Shown here one piece after another: positions 31,868-41,262 of a stretch of 42,328 bases of DNA; position 1 is the first letter of the stretch; each line of letters starts with the position of its first letter. The notes beneath the pieces are model-generated. The model had not been told where the DNA came from, did not search any database, and saw only the letters and a list, made by a program, of their open reading frames with translations. Location: contig JAEWJS010000089.1 in NCBI GenBank assembly GCA_023386495.1, forward strand, positions 1-42,328, written 5' to 3'. The position numbers and the translations under genes are program-made. The stretch is from Bacillota bacterium (GTDB taxonomy: Bacteria; Bacillota; Bacilli; Paenibacillales; Paenibacillaceae).

Positions 31868-33940
31868 CTGAGAAAAGAAACGAAGCTGTCGATGCAGCCC
31901 ATCATGTTGATGCTTGCGCTTGTATCCTTGGTGTTCATGACCGCGCTTGGTCCCCTGCCCGACGTCTCTGCAGCCGCCGGCAAAGGCAAGCCGTCATTCG
32001 CTAAGAAAGGCACAATCGTCTTGACGGTCGGCGACTCCTATGCGCTCGAGCTCGCAAACAAGCCTTCCGGGGCAAGCTATCAATGGGTCAGCGACAAGAA
32101 AGCGGTCGCTGCCGTCAATCAGAACGGACTCGTGCAAGCAATTGCGGCAGGGACCTCAACCATTACCTGCATCATCACGACGAATAAGCATACCGATTAT
32201 GTCAGCGCAAAAGTCATGGTCAAGGAGGCAGCTATGAAACCAACGCCAGATCAAGCCAAAGTACCTGTTGACGAGAATGGACTCGATGCCAGCGGAAGAA
32301 TGGTCGCTTACTTCGGCTCGCCGGTCATCGACGGCACGACCGATCCGGTCTGGGACAAAGCGCAAGCGGTTACACCGAAGCACAGCAATGTCGAGACGAC
32401 GGCAACGTTCAAGGCGCTGTGGGACGATAATGCCCTGTACATCCTAGCGGAAGTGAAAGATAAGAACTTATCCGTAGAATCCGGAACGCCTTATATGCAA
32501 GACTCGGTGGAGATCTTCCTCGACCAGAACAACGATAAGTCGCAGGAGTATGGCGCAGACGACTTACATATCCGCATCAACTACGAGAACACGTTGTCCG
32601 TGGATAACGGCAATCCGGAGCGTTATTACCATGCTGCGAGATTAACGAATGACGGTTATGTCATCGAGACGAGAATCGCCCTGCCGTCGCCGCCTGCGAA
32701 CGGCAAGGTGCTCGGCATCGAGCTGCAGGTGAATGACGCGACGGGAGCAGAGCGTCTCGGCAGCATCAACGTTTTCGACTCGTCGGGCAATGCATGGATG
32801 GACACGACGAAATTCGGCGAAATCCTGCTAACCGGCAAAGGGAAAGGCGACGTGAGCGGATTGAATCCCTATGATCTTATGAATAAGGTCAAGCATACAT
32901 TGAACATGAATTTCAAGCTCTATAAAAATTCGAATGTCGTCACGGATGTCATTGCGAGCATCATCGGCGACAGCGTGCTGAGCGGACACAAAGCCACCCA
33001 GGAGCAGCTCGACAAGCACTATGCCGCTATCGTGGAGGCTGTCGGCAAGCTGGAAATGACGGAGGAAGCGGCGAACGAGAAGTACTTCACACCTGTCCCT
33101 GACGAATATCGCGCAGATAGCGCCGAGCAGGGAACAATCGAAACCTTGTCGTACCAGACGCCTAATCTAACCGGCGGTAAGGATGACAAGAAGCTGCATG
33201 TCTATCTTCCATACGGCTATGATCCAACTGACTTGAATACCAAATACAATGTGTTCTACATGATGCACGGCGGCGGCGAGAATGAGGATCTTCTCTTCGG
33301 CGGCCCGGGCCAGAACAGAGAGCTGAAGAAGATCTTGGACAATATGATCGCCAAGGGCGACATCGAGCCGATGATCGTCGTCACGCCTACATTCAATGCC
33401 GGCAAGAATGACGTGGCCCTCTTCCACGAAGAGCTGGTTAACGACATCGTTCCGCTGGTAGAGACCAAGTACAGCACGCATGCGAAGTCCGGCAGCTTGG
33501 ATGACCTCAAGGCATCCAGAGCCCACCGCGCATTCGGCGGGTTCTCGATGGGTTCTGTCACGACATGGTATACGTTCATCAACAAGCTGGACTATTTCAA
33601 GTACTACTTGCCGCTCAGCGGAGACAGCTGGATCATCGAGCAGCGCGGCGGCGGCCTCAAGCCGAAGGAGACGGCGGAATATCTGGCTGATGTTGCCCTC
33701 AAGTCCGGGTATTCGCCGCAGGATTACTACATCTTCAGCGCAACGGGTACCCAGGATATCGCTTACCCGAACCTGAAGCCGCAGATCGACGCCATGAGGC
33801 AATTGACGGATGCGTTCATCTACTCATCGGATACGAAGAAGGGGAACTTCTACTTCATTGCTGCCGAAGGCGGCACGCATGCCTGGAACTGGCAGAACCA
33901 GTACATCTATGACATCCTGCCGGACTTGTTCCACGATTAA
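31868..33940 (+). CDS. Secreted multidomain esterase: Big_2, CBM9-like and CE1 feruloyl-esterase-like domains
   Basis: Secreted protein of 690 residues from the preferred start. The order is signal peptide (1 to about 36, cleavage near DVSAAA), bacterial Ig-like Big_2 domain (about 45-120, GTIVLTVGDSYALEL), CBM9-like carbohydrate-binding domain (about 145-325, VIDGTTDPVWDKA and DSVEIFLDQNND), a linker helix region, and an esterase domain (about 405-690) with GGFSMGS (Ser560) and GGTHAWNW for the His. The likely role is cleaving feruloyl or acetyl esters on arabinoxylan outside the cell. Start choice: the first ATG (31892) lacks a ribosome site and gives a signal peptide without positive charge. 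A CTG at 31868, 6 nt after GAGGAGGAG, adds RKETKLS and completes a normal signal peptide. No ATG, GTG or TTG lies between the upstream stop (31841) and 31892. Confidence 0.9.
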   Translation: MRKETKLSMQPIMLMLALVSLVFMTALGPLPDVSAAAGKGKPSFAKKGTIVLTVGDSYALELANKPSGASYQWVSDKKAVAAVNQNGLVQAIAAGTSTITCIITTNKHTDYVSAKVMVKEAAMKPTPDQAKVPVDENGLDASGRMVAYFGSPVIDGTTDPVWDKAQAVTPKHSNVETTATFKALWDDNALYILAEVKDKNLSVESGTPYMQDSVEIFLDQNNDKSQEYGADDLHIRINYENTLSVDNGNPERYYHAARLTNDGYVIETRIALPSPPANGKVLGIELQVNDATGAERLGSINVFDSSGNAWMDTTKFGEILLTGKGKGDVSGLNPYDLMNKVKHTLNMNFKLYKNSNVVTDVIASIIGDSVLSGHKATQEQLDKHYAAIVEAVGKLEMTEEAANEKYFTPVPDEYRADSAEQGTIETLSYQTPNLTGGKDDKKLHVYLPYGYDPTDLNTKYNVFYMMHGGGENEDLLFGGPGQNRELKKILDNMIAKGDIEPMIVVTPTFNAGKNDVALFHEELVNDIVPLVETKYSTHAKSGSLDDLKASRAHRAFGGFSMGSVTTWYTFINKLDYFKYYLPLSGDSWIIEQRGGGLKPKETAEYLADVALKSGYSPQDYYIFSATGTQDIAYPNLKPQIDAMRQLTDAFIYSSDTKKGNFYFIAAEGGTHAWNWQNQYIYDILPDLFHD

Positions 33941-33956
33941 GTAACCGATACCGTTC

Positions 33957-33986
33957 AAGCTCAGGGCTGTTAGCCCTGAGCTTTTG
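33957..33986 (+). terminator. Rho-independent terminator after the secreted esterase
   Basis: AAGCTCAGGGCT (33957-33968) pairs perfectly with AGCCCTGAGCTT (33972-33983) around a 3-nt loop, with TTTT at the 3' side. It isolates the esterase gene from the regulator operon that starts at 34030. A TACAAT -10-like sequence at 33990-33995 follows at once and could serve that operon. Confidence 0.9.
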
Positions 33987-34029
33987 CGGTACAATAGGGA
34001 TTAAAATTCAGTCCTCAGGAGGAAGGCAC

Positions 34030-35595
34030 ATGCACAAGGTACTGATTGTCGATGACGAAATCTTCGTGCGCAAAGGGTTAATCAATCTGCTGAATTGGTC
34101 ATCGTTGCAGTATGAAATTATCGGCGAAGCAGAGAACGGGGCACAGGCATTGCCGCTTATCGAGCAAATGCAGCCGGATCTGGTCATCGTAGACATACGC
34201 ATGCCCGTGCTCGACGGGTTAGGGCTCATCCGACAAGTGAATGAAGAAGGCGGTCATCAGCCGGTATTCATCATTCTGAGCGGATACCCCGATTTCTCGT
34301 ACGCCCAGCAAGCTTTCCGTTACAATGTATCCGACTACATTCTGAAGCCGGTGAATGAACAAGAGCTTACGACGACCCTGCTTCGCATTGCCAATACGCT
34401 GAATCAGAAGCAGCTGCTATTGATGACGAGGGAAAAACCGCTTGACGAGATCATTATCGAGAGCCTGATTCAGGGTGAACCCGACGAGCAAGTAATGGGG
34501 CAAATCGCGCACACGCTGGATCTCCCCCTCTCCGCCCCCTATGCCTATGTTATCGTCGAGATTCAAGACATGCTCCCTCACCGGGAGATCGACTATCTGC
34601 ACCCGCTGCAGACGCTGCTTCAGCGCCATTACCAATTGGAGGGCCAGTCGCTTCTCATTCATGCTCGGGCGAATAATCAATACGGCTATATCGTGCCTCC
34701 CGCGCGGCTGGACGAGCCCATCGATTCTGAACGGACGGCTTATATGCGGCTGCTGCATAGCCTGGAAAATCATTTATCGATCGATGTCGCCTTATTTGTC
34801 GGGAATAAAGTCGATCAATTAAAGTCGATCGTTCACTCCAGAACCAATGCCGACGAATGTTTGAAATACCGTTTTGCCGCAGGCTTCGACGGGATCTTCA
34901 TGGCAGCGGATCTATTAACGCTCCCGCTGTATTATTTCGATATCGATGAGGAGCTTCACAGCAAGCTCATCTATGAGATCGAAGCCAATCATGAGGATGG
35001 GTATCGGAACGCGATCGATGCGATCTTCCTCGCCTTTCAAGAGCGGCATTTCGCCCCCGGCGCAGTCGCGAACACGGTCAGGAGAAGCATGATCGCCGCA
35101 ATCAACATCATTCGGCAGCTGGAAGGAACGGAGGAGGAGCTTGTCTGGCTGGAGGAACTGCTGAATTGGCAGGCCAAATACCGCAATTTGGACCAGCTGA
35201 AGCAAGTCTTCATGAATTTCGTCGAGGAAGCGTCCGAATATATCGCCAAGCTGCGCGCAGGCAAGAGCGAGGGCAATATTGAGCGGGTGAAAAAATATAT
35301 CGACGGGCATTACAGGGAAAATATCTACCTGAAGGGGATCGCCGCCGAATTCCACATGAATCCGATCTATCTCGGACAGCTGTTCCGCAAAAATTACGGC
35401 ATGTATTTCAATGAATACGTGCTGACGCTTCGGATCGAAGAGGCAAAAAGGCTGCTCCGTCAAACGAAAAAACGGATGTACGAAATCGCAGAGATGGTCG
35501 GCTTCCAGAATGCCGATTACTTCGCTACCCAATTCGAGAAGCTGGAAAAAATGACGCCGACGGATTATCGCAATAAGATGATCGATCACAAATAA
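34030..35595 (+). CDS. YesN-type response regulator with AraC HTH, long form
   Basis: Response regulator of 521 residues: receiver domain 1-125 (D55 in VIVDIRMPVLDG, Lys in YILKPVNE), a middle region of roughly 290 residues, and two AraC HTH motifs at about 415-515 (FHMNPIYLGQLFRKN and VGFQNADYFATQFEK). The ATG at 34030 follows AGGAGG by 7 nt. It heads the operon regulator-kinase (gap 11 nt), followed by SBP, LplB, LplC and GH43 on the same strand. The likely job is to activate the importer genes when the kinase meets its sugar. In length it belongs with the regulator at 10015, not with the three short ones. Confidence 0.93.
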   Translation: MHKVLIVDDEIFVRKGLINLLNWSSLQYEIIGEAENGAQALPLIEQMQPDLVIVDIRMPVLDGLGLIRQVNEEGGHQPVFIILSGYPDFSYAQQAFRYNVSDYILKPVNEQELTTTLLRIANTLNQKQLLLMTREKPLDEIIIESLIQGEPDEQVMGQIAHTLDLPLSAPYAYVIVEIQDMLPHREIDYLHPLQTLLQRHYQLEGQSLLIHARANNQYGYIVPPARLDEPIDSERTAYMRLLHSLENHLSIDVALFVGNKVDQLKSIVHSRTNADECLKYRFAAGFDGIFMAADLLTLPLYYFDIDEELHSKLIYEIEANHEDGYRNAIDAIFLAFQERHFAPGAVANTVRRSMIAAINIIRQLEGTEEELVWLEELLNWQAKYRNLDQLKQVFMNFVEEASEYIAKLRAGKSEGNIERVKKYIDGHYRENIYLKGIAAEFHMNPIYLGQLFRKNYGMYFNEYVLTLRIEEAKRLLRQTKKRMYEIAEMVGFQNADYFATQFEKLEKMTPTDYRNKMIDHK

Positions 35596-35606
35596 GGAGG
35601 CCCGTC

Positions 35607-37355
35607 GTGCTTAACTTTCGATTGCACAACCTGAAGCTGCGCAACAAGCTGATCGTCATCTACGTCATCTGCGTATTCCTGCCGATTGTGCTGACCAACG
35701 TGATGTTCTATCAAGTGACGACCCTGAACGTGAAGAAACAGAAGACTACGGATGCGGAGCAAGCGATCACCTTATTGCAATCCGAATTAGGCGCCTTGAT
35801 CGACGATGCCGCCGGCATCTCTTATTTGTATTCGATCGACAATCTATTGCTTGCCCATCTGAACAATGAGCACGCTAGCTATGATCGCTATGTCGAATCG
35901 CTTAGCAGCGTATCGAGTCTGTTCAACCGCGCAGACAAGGAGTCCAAGACCATCAGCTCCGTCATGATCATGAGCGACAATCCGACGATTCTAACTTCAA
36001 GCCATATAATCAAGCTCGAGGATAACATTCGCGACACGGACTGGTATCGCCAAATCGCGAACTACAACAACGCCTATCCGCATCTGTACGTGACGCATGA
36101 CAGCATCAGCGTAATCCAGAAGCTGTCGGACCGCAGGTACGATGCTTACGAGAATGTGGTCAAGATCGACCTCAATAAAAAATATGTCTCGCAAATTTTC
36201 GAGCTCTCCGGCTTTGCAGGCGATATTTACTTGGTCGACCCGACCGATAAAGCGCGGTTCGGCCGTCTGTCGAGCGGCGAGCCAAGCGGATTGATCACCG
36301 CGGATCGCACGCTCCGGCTCGCCGACATTCCGAAGCCCAATAAAGCGATCACGATCGGCAAGCAGTATCAATCCAATCGTTATCTCGGCGGCTGGAAGAT
36401 GTACGGCGTCCTGAACGAAGAGCTCATCTTGTACGATGTCAGGCAATCCGGCCAGTTCATTCTGTGGTTCGCGGCGATTAATTTCCTGGTGCCGACGGTC
36501 GTCATTCTTATCCTCTCCCGCTCGATCCATACGCGCATTCAGAGTATTTTGCGGCATATGCGGTCTGTCCGAGGCAATAACTTTACGCGCATCCCCCACC
36601 ACCAAGAACGGGACGAAGTAGGCGAATTGGCGGTAGAGTTCAATCGGATGGGCGCTCGGGTCGAGAACCTGATCAATGACGTATACGTATCCGAAATCCA
36701 GAAGAAAGAGCTCGAGCTGCGGCAGAGGCAAGCGCAGCTGCACGCGCTCCACAGTCAAATTAACCCGCATTTTCTGTTCAACGCGCTCGAGACGATTCGC
36801 ATGCGAAGCCTCATGAACGGCGAATCGCAGACAGCGAAGACGATTGAGAATATGGCGATTATTTTCCGCAAATCGATTCTATGGAAGCGAAGCTTCGTTA
36901 CGATCCAAGAGGAGCTGGAGCTTATCGAGTGCTTCCTGGAAATTCAGAAATATCGCTTCGACAGCAAGTTGGAATTCCACATCGAGGTCGATCAATCCGT
37001 CATGGGCATTGAAATTCCGAAGATGGCATTCCTGCCGTTCGTGGAAAACGCAAGCATCCATGGTATCGAGAACATAGCCGGTATCGGGTATATTACGATT
37101 CAGATTGCGCAAGAACAGGGCCAGATCGTCTTCTTAATCTCGGACAACGGCGTCGGCATCCCGCAAGCCAAGATCGATGAGCTCAACCGGTATTTCCACG
37201 AGGACGAATCCATTGGCGATTCCATCGGCATGAAAAATGTGTTAACGCGTCTGAAAATCTACTACGGGGAATCCTTCGACTTCTCGATTGTCAGCCATCC
37301 GAATCGGGGAACGCGAATTATGCTGCGATTGCCGATCGCCCCTAAAGAATCATAA
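35607..37355 (+). CDS. YesM-type sensor histidine kinase
   Basis: Membrane kinase of 582 residues. TM1 is at about 14-35, the extracellular Cache-like sensor at about 36-282, and TM2 at about 284-304. HAMP follows (RDEVGELAVEFNRMG), then the His_kinase domain with H388 in NPHFLFN, N box PFVENASIHGI and ATP-lid SDNGVGIPQ. The start is GTG at 35607, 6 nt after AAGGAGG, and 11 nt downstream of the regulator. The TM1 area (LRNKLIVIYVICVFLPIVLTNV) is related to those of the kinases at 500 and 20980, but the sensor half has diverged. It probably senses the substrate of the importer encoded next. Confidence 0.93.
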   Translation: MLNFRLHNLKLRNKLIVIYVICVFLPIVLTNVMFYQVTTLNVKKQKTTDAEQAITLLQSELGALIDDAAGISYLYSIDNLLLAHLNNEHASYDRYVESLSSVSSLFNRADKESKTISSVMIMSDNPTILTSSHIIKLEDNIRDTDWYRQIANYNNAYPHLYVTHDSISVIQKLSDRRYDAYENVVKIDLNKKYVSQIFELSGFAGDIYLVDPTDKARFGRLSSGEPSGLITADRTLRLADIPKPNKAITIGKQYQSNRYLGGWKMYGVLNEELILYDVRQSGQFILWFAAINFLVPTVVILILSRSIHTRIQSILRHMRSVRGNNFTRIPHHQERDEVGELAVEFNRMGARVENLINDVYVSEIQKKELELRQRQAQLHALHSQINPHFLFNALETIRMRSLMNGESQTAKTIENMAIIFRKSILWKRSFVTIQEELELIECFLEIQKYRFDSKLEFHIEVDQSVMGIEIPKMAFLPFVENASIHGIENIAGIGYITIQIAQEQGQIVFLISDNGVGIPQAKIDELNRYFHEDESIGDSIGMKNVLTRLKIYYGESFDFSIVSHPNRGTRIMLRLPIAPKES

Positions 37356-37434
37356 ATTGTCGAAAAAGTTCTTAACTATTCAAAGACCGATCTAAGGTTT
37401 GCTATATAACAATTCATCTCACTTTCTTCTACAC

Positions 37435-37448
37435 TGAAAGTGCTTACA
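37435..37448. promoter_or_regulatory. cre-like sequence upstream of the SBP gene (imperfect)
   Basis: TGAAAGTGCTTACA differs from the CcpA core TGNAANCGNWNNCA at one key base (TG for CG). It is 30-43 nt before the SBP start at 37478, a position that would suit repression. The 122-nt gap between kinase and SBP holds no promoter I can defend. Confidence 0.3.
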
Positions 37449-37477
37449 CATCTTGAGAAAAAGAAAGGGGATTTGAA

Positions 37478-39187
37478 ATGCGCAACAAAAAATGGCTGAC
37501 ATCCAGCTTGGCTGTGTTAACGGCCGTATCGCTTCTCATCGCCGGCTGTTCGTCGAACAATGGCGACAACGGCAACAAGAACTCGGGCAGCAAGAGCAAT
37601 AACACCGCTGCTAACGACCAAGCAGGAGAGGTCAGCAAAGATCCGGTCACGTTCACTTACTTCGGATTCGGCACGAATAACGACGTAATGGCAAGCGAAA
37701 CGACGATCGGCAAAATCCTTCAGGAACAAACCGGCGTCGACTGGAAAATGGAGTATGTCGTCGGAGATCCGAGCACCAAAGCAGGCGTCATGATTGCCGG
37801 CGGCCAGTACCCGGATGTAATCTCGCCGGTGGCGGAACTTGCGAAGCTCATGGATGCGGAAGCGCTCATTCCGCTTAATGATCTGATCGAGAAGCATGGT
37901 CCGAACATCAAGCGCGTGTACGGCCCGTACATGGACAAGATCACGAACGAAGACGGCAACATCTACATCCTGCCTTTCACGGCGAACATCGGCGGCTATT
38001 TGACCGAGCCGGACGCAGGCAGCAGCATCTGGATTCAACGCAGAGTGCTGAAAGAATTCGGCTACCCTGAAGTGAAGACGCTTGATCAATACTTTGATCT
38101 GATCGAGCAATATCAAGCGAAATACCCTAAGGTAGACGGCAAAGATACGATCGGCTACGCAACATTCGCGGGCGAGCCAGGCCAATTCTACACGATCACG
38201 AACGCTCCTATGCACCTGGCCGGATACCCGAACGACGGCAACGTCATGGTTGACCTGGAGACGCATGAAGCGAAGCTGTACCAAGGAACGGATTACGAGA
38301 AGCAATGGCTGAAGAAGCTGAATGATATGCACGTCAAAGGCTTGTTCGATCCCGAGAGCTTCACGGCGAACGGCGACCAGTTCATGGCGAAGCTGACTTC
38401 CGGCCGCGTGCTCGGCTTCAGCGGCTACATCTGGCAGATCGGCAATGCGATCAACAACCTGAAGACGGCCGGCAACGACGATCTGCGCTACGTATCGCTC
38501 CCGATCGTATTCGACGAGAACACCACGGACGCCTACATGGATCCTCCTTCCTTCGTTAACAACCGCGGTCTCGGCATCAGCGTCAGCGCCAAGGATCCGG
38601 CTCGCATCATTCAATACTGGGATAACCTGCTGACAGACGAGAACCAGAAGCTTGTCATGTGGGGCGAAGAAGGCGTGACGTATAACGTGAACGAAGAAGG
38701 ACGTTTCGTCATGACGCCTGAGCAATTGGACAACCGCAACGATCTCGATTTCAAACGCAAGTACGGCTTTGCCTACTTCGATTATGAGTGGCCGCGTTAC
38801 GGCAACAACTCCGTATACGAGGATGGCAACGCGCATATGCCGTTCAGCCAGCCTGAAGTTGCGGACGTCAACTACACCGACGGCGATCGTGCCATTCTGG
38901 ATGCTTACGGCATCGACACCTTCTCCGGATTCTTCGCGAAGCCGGTAGAGCGGCCATGGTACCCGGCTTGGAGCATCGAGAAGACGCAAGGCTCGCCTGA
39001 AGATATTTTCAACCAGAAGGCCGGCGATCTCCAGCAGAAGTACTTCCCTAAGCTCGTTCTCGCTGGCGAAGGTCAGTTCGACAAAGTCTGGGACGAGTAC
39101 ATGAAAGACTTCGGCAAGCTGGATGCAGCAGGCTTCGAAGCATTCATGACCGCTAAGGTGAAGGACCGCGTCGCAGGTAAGTGGTAA
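37478..39187 (+). CDS. Extracellular solute-binding lipoprotein of a sugar ABC importer (LplA-like)
   Basis: Secreted lipoprotein of 569 residues. The signal peptide MRNKKWLTSSLAVLTAVSLL ends in lipobox IAGC with Cys24, followed by an Asn/Ser/Gly-rich tether. The SBP fold has VVGDPSTKAGVMIAGGQYPD, IWIQRRVLKEFGYPEVKTLD, SAKDPARIIQYWDNL and WGEEGVTYNVNEEGRF. The ATG at 37478 follows AAAGGGG. It works with the permeases at 39304 and 40299. It is paralogous to the SBP at 18340 along most of its length, although the two loci are in opposite orientation and under different kinase types. The substrate may be xylo- or arabino-oligosaccharide, considering the GH43 gene in the same operon. Confidence 0.94.
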   Translation: MRNKKWLTSSLAVLTAVSLLIAGCSSNNGDNGNKNSGSKSNNTAANDQAGEVSKDPVTFTYFGFGTNNDVMASETTIGKILQEQTGVDWKMEYVVGDPSTKAGVMIAGGQYPDVISPVAELAKLMDAEALIPLNDLIEKHGPNIKRVYGPYMDKITNEDGNIYILPFTANIGGYLTEPDAGSSIWIQRRVLKEFGYPEVKTLDQYFDLIEQYQAKYPKVDGKDTIGYATFAGEPGQFYTITNAPMHLAGYPNDGNVMVDLETHEAKLYQGTDYEKQWLKKLNDMHVKGLFDPESFTANGDQFMAKLTSGRVLGFSGYIWQIGNAINNLKTAGNDDLRYVSLPIVFDENTTDAYMDPPSFVNNRGLGISVSAKDPARIIQYWDNLLTDENQKLVMWGEEGVTYNVNEEGRFVMTPEQLDNRNDLDFKRKYGFAYFDYEWPRYGNNSVYEDGNAHMPFSQPEVADVNYTDGDRAILDAYGIDTFSGFFAKPVERPWYPAWSIEKTQGSPEDIFNQKAGDLQQKYFPKLVLAGEGQFDKVWDEYMKDFGKLDAAGFEAFMTAKVKDRVAGKW

Positions 39188-39219
39188 GACACGCGCTTAA
39201 ATAGCCTTGTACACAACTT

Positions 39220-39247
39220 GGGAAAAGTGAAGCCTTTCACTTTTCCC
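39220..39247 (+). other. Stem-loop between SBP and permease genes
   Basis: GGGAAAAGTGAA (39220-39231) pairs perfectly with TTCACTTTTCCC (39236-39247) around a 4-nt loop. It lies 33 nt after the SBP stop and is not followed by a T run, so partial attenuation or mRNA 3'-end protection of the SBP message is more likely than full termination. A hairpin stands in the same gap of the other two importers. Confidence 0.7.
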
Positions 39248-39303
39248 ATGTACTTTATGCTAGAACAGACAGATAAGATTGTGCCGGAAGGGAGACGAAT
39301 CGG

Positions 39304-40263
39304 GTGGAGAAACATACCGTGCAATTGACAGGAACGACTTCTGGCGATTCGCGCTTAAAAGCTTATTTCAAAGCACTGTCCAAGCAAAAAATGCTGATGC
39401 TGATGTCGCTTCCTTTTCTTGCTTGGCTCATCGTATTCAAATATGTCCCGCTCTGGGGCTGGACGATTGCCTTTCAAAAGTACCGGCTAGGCAGAGATCT
39501 ATTCGATCAAGCTTGGGTTGGATTGGACAATTTCAAGTTTCTATTCAAGGAAGAACAGTTCTACCTCGTCTTGCGCAATACGCTCGTGATGAGCACGATC
39601 AATCTCGTCCTTGGCTTTGTAACCGCGATTACATTAGCGCTTCTCTTGAATGAGCTTCGCAAAATCTTGTTCAAACGCGTGGTCCAGACGATCAGTTATT
39701 TGCCCCACTTCATCTCGTGGGTAGTTGCCGCCAACATCGTTCAGACAACGCTTGCGCCGGAAGGGATCTTCAACGTACTGCTCCTCCAGTTCAACATCAT
39801 CGACAAGCCCGTCCTATGGCTCGGTGTCGGCGAGTATTTCTGGAGCATTCTCGGCATTACCGAAGTATGGAAGAACGTTGGATGGAACACGATCATCTAC
39901 CTTGCCGCGATTACTTCGATCGATCCGACGCAATATGAAGCAGCCGAGATCGACGGGGCCTCACGGATCCAGAAGATGCTGCATATTACCCTGCCTGGCA
40001 TCAAATCGATCATTGTCATCTTGCTCATCATGAACTTGGGCAATATCCTGGAATCCGGGTTCGAGCCGCAGTACTTGCTTGGCAATGGCATGAATGTTGA
40101 ATATTCGGAAAACCTTGACATATTCGTGTTGAAATACGGGATCCAGATGAACAACTATGGATTGGCGACGGCAGCCGGCATGTTCAAAACCGTGGTCAGC
40201 TTCATCTTCCTTATCGCTGCCAACAACATCGCCAAACGGCTTGGCGAAAGCAGACTATACTAG
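39304..40263 (+). CDS. ABC sugar transporter permease, LplB-like
   Basis: Inner-membrane permease of 319 residues with six predicted helices, the first at MLMLMSLPFLAWLIVFKYVP. The signature WGWTIAFQKYRLG and the EAA loop YEAAEIDGASRIQKM followed by ITLPGIKSI are intact. The C-terminus is ANNIAKRLGESRLY. The start is GTG at 39304, 9 nt after GGGAG. It is co-directional with the SBP (gap 116 nt, with hairpin) and LplC-like gene (gap 35 nt). It is strongly similar to the permease at 17237-18214. Confidence 0.93.
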   Translation: MEKHTVQLTGTTSGDSRLKAYFKALSKQKMLMLMSLPFLAWLIVFKYVPLWGWTIAFQKYRLGRDLFDQAWVGLDNFKFLFKEEQFYLVLRNTLVMSTINLVLGFVTAITLALLLNELRKILFKRVVQTISYLPHFISWVVAANIVQTTLAPEGIFNVLLLQFNIIDKPVLWLGVGEYFWSILGITEVWKNVGWNTIIYLAAITSIDPTQYEAAEIDGASRIQKMLHITLPGIKSIIVILLIMNLGNILESGFEPQYLLGNGMNVEYSENLDIFVLKYGIQMNNYGLATAAGMFKTVVSFIFLIAANNIAKRLGESRLY

Positions 40264-40298
40264 AGGGACGCATTACTGAATGAAAGGCGGCGATTCGA

Positions 40299-41210
40299 TT
40301 GCTGAATGCAAGCGCAGTTCGCAAGACTTCGGTCGGCGATAAAATTTTCGATATTTGCAATTACATCTTCATGATTGGCTTGATGATTGTCACCTTGTAT
40401 CCCTTCATCAACATGTTTGCCCTGTCGTTCAACGACGCGAACGACTCCATTCGGGGCGATATCTACTTCTGGCCGCGGGAATGGACGTTCCGCAACTACG
40501 AGTTCGTGTTCAATGAATCGAACGTATTCTATGCGACGTTCATCTCCGCGGCACGGACGATCGTAGGAACGATTGTCTCCGTATTCTGCACGGCGATGCT
40601 GGCCTATGCGATCAGCCGTCCCGAATATAAGCTGAAGAAGTTCGTGTCCATCACCTTCATCTTCACGATGTACTTCAGCGGCGGCCTGATCCCAGGCTAC
40701 CTGCTCATCAAGGAACTCGGCATGCTGAACAGCTTCTGGGTGTACATCATTCCGGGCATCATCGGCGTGTTCAACATGATCGTGGTCCGTTCCTTCATCG
40801 AAGGGCTGCCGGAAGGCATCATGGAGTCGGCCAAGATGGACGGCGCAGGCGAGATGACGACATTCATTCGCATCGTACTGCCTCTGACTGTGCCGGCGCT
40901 TGCAACGGTCTCCCTGTTCGTGGCCGTCTATCAGTGGAACTCCTGGTTCGACGTCTTCCTGTATAACTCATCCAGGCATGATCTAAGTACGCTGCAATAT
41001 GAATTGATGAAGATTCTCGCCACCTCCAACACGGGCGCCTCGGCAGCCGACCAATATGCCGATGCGATGGGCGGCAACGCGCAGATCGTAACGCCGACCT
41101 CGATTCGCGCGACGATGACGATCATCGCAAGCTTGCCGATTATCATGGTCTATCCGTTCCTGCAGAAGTATTTTGTCAAAGGTATGGTTGTCGGCGGCGT
41201 GAAAGGTTAA
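40299..41210 (+). CDS. ABC sugar transporter permease, LplC-like
   Basis: Inner-membrane permease of 303 residues. The first helix is IFMIGLMIVTLYPFINMFAL (about 22-41). SAKMDGAGEMTTF followed by VLPLTVPALA is the EAA-type loop, and FLQKYFVKGMVVGGVKG is the family C-terminus. The start is TTG at 40299, preceded by AAAGGCGG; no ATG suits the frame. It shares NDANDSIRGDIYFWPREWT and SRHDLSTLQYELMK segments with the LplC-like protein at 16320. It is followed after 52 nt by the GH43 gene, most likely in the same transcript. Confidence 0.93.
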   Translation: MLNASAVRKTSVGDKIFDICNYIFMIGLMIVTLYPFINMFALSFNDANDSIRGDIYFWPREWTFRNYEFVFNESNVFYATFISAARTIVGTIVSVFCTAMLAYAISRPEYKLKKFVSITFIFTMYFSGGLIPGYLLIKELGMLNSFWVYIIPGIIGVFNMIVVRSFIEGLPEGIMESAKMDGAGEMTTFIRIVLPLTVPALATVSLFVAVYQWNSWFDVFLYNSSRHDLSTLQYELMKILATSNTGASAADQYADAMGGNAQIVTPTSIRATMTIIASLPIIMVYPFLQKYFVKGMVVGGVKG

Positions 41211-41262
41211 TATCGATGTAGGCAATCGCACCTGAACTCGTACAAGGAGTGAAGATCAATCC

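Noticed and set aside
37517..38989. Open frame of 490 codons opposite the third SBP gene
   Set aside because: Same reason: no domain, no start signal, antisense to a clear lipoprotein.
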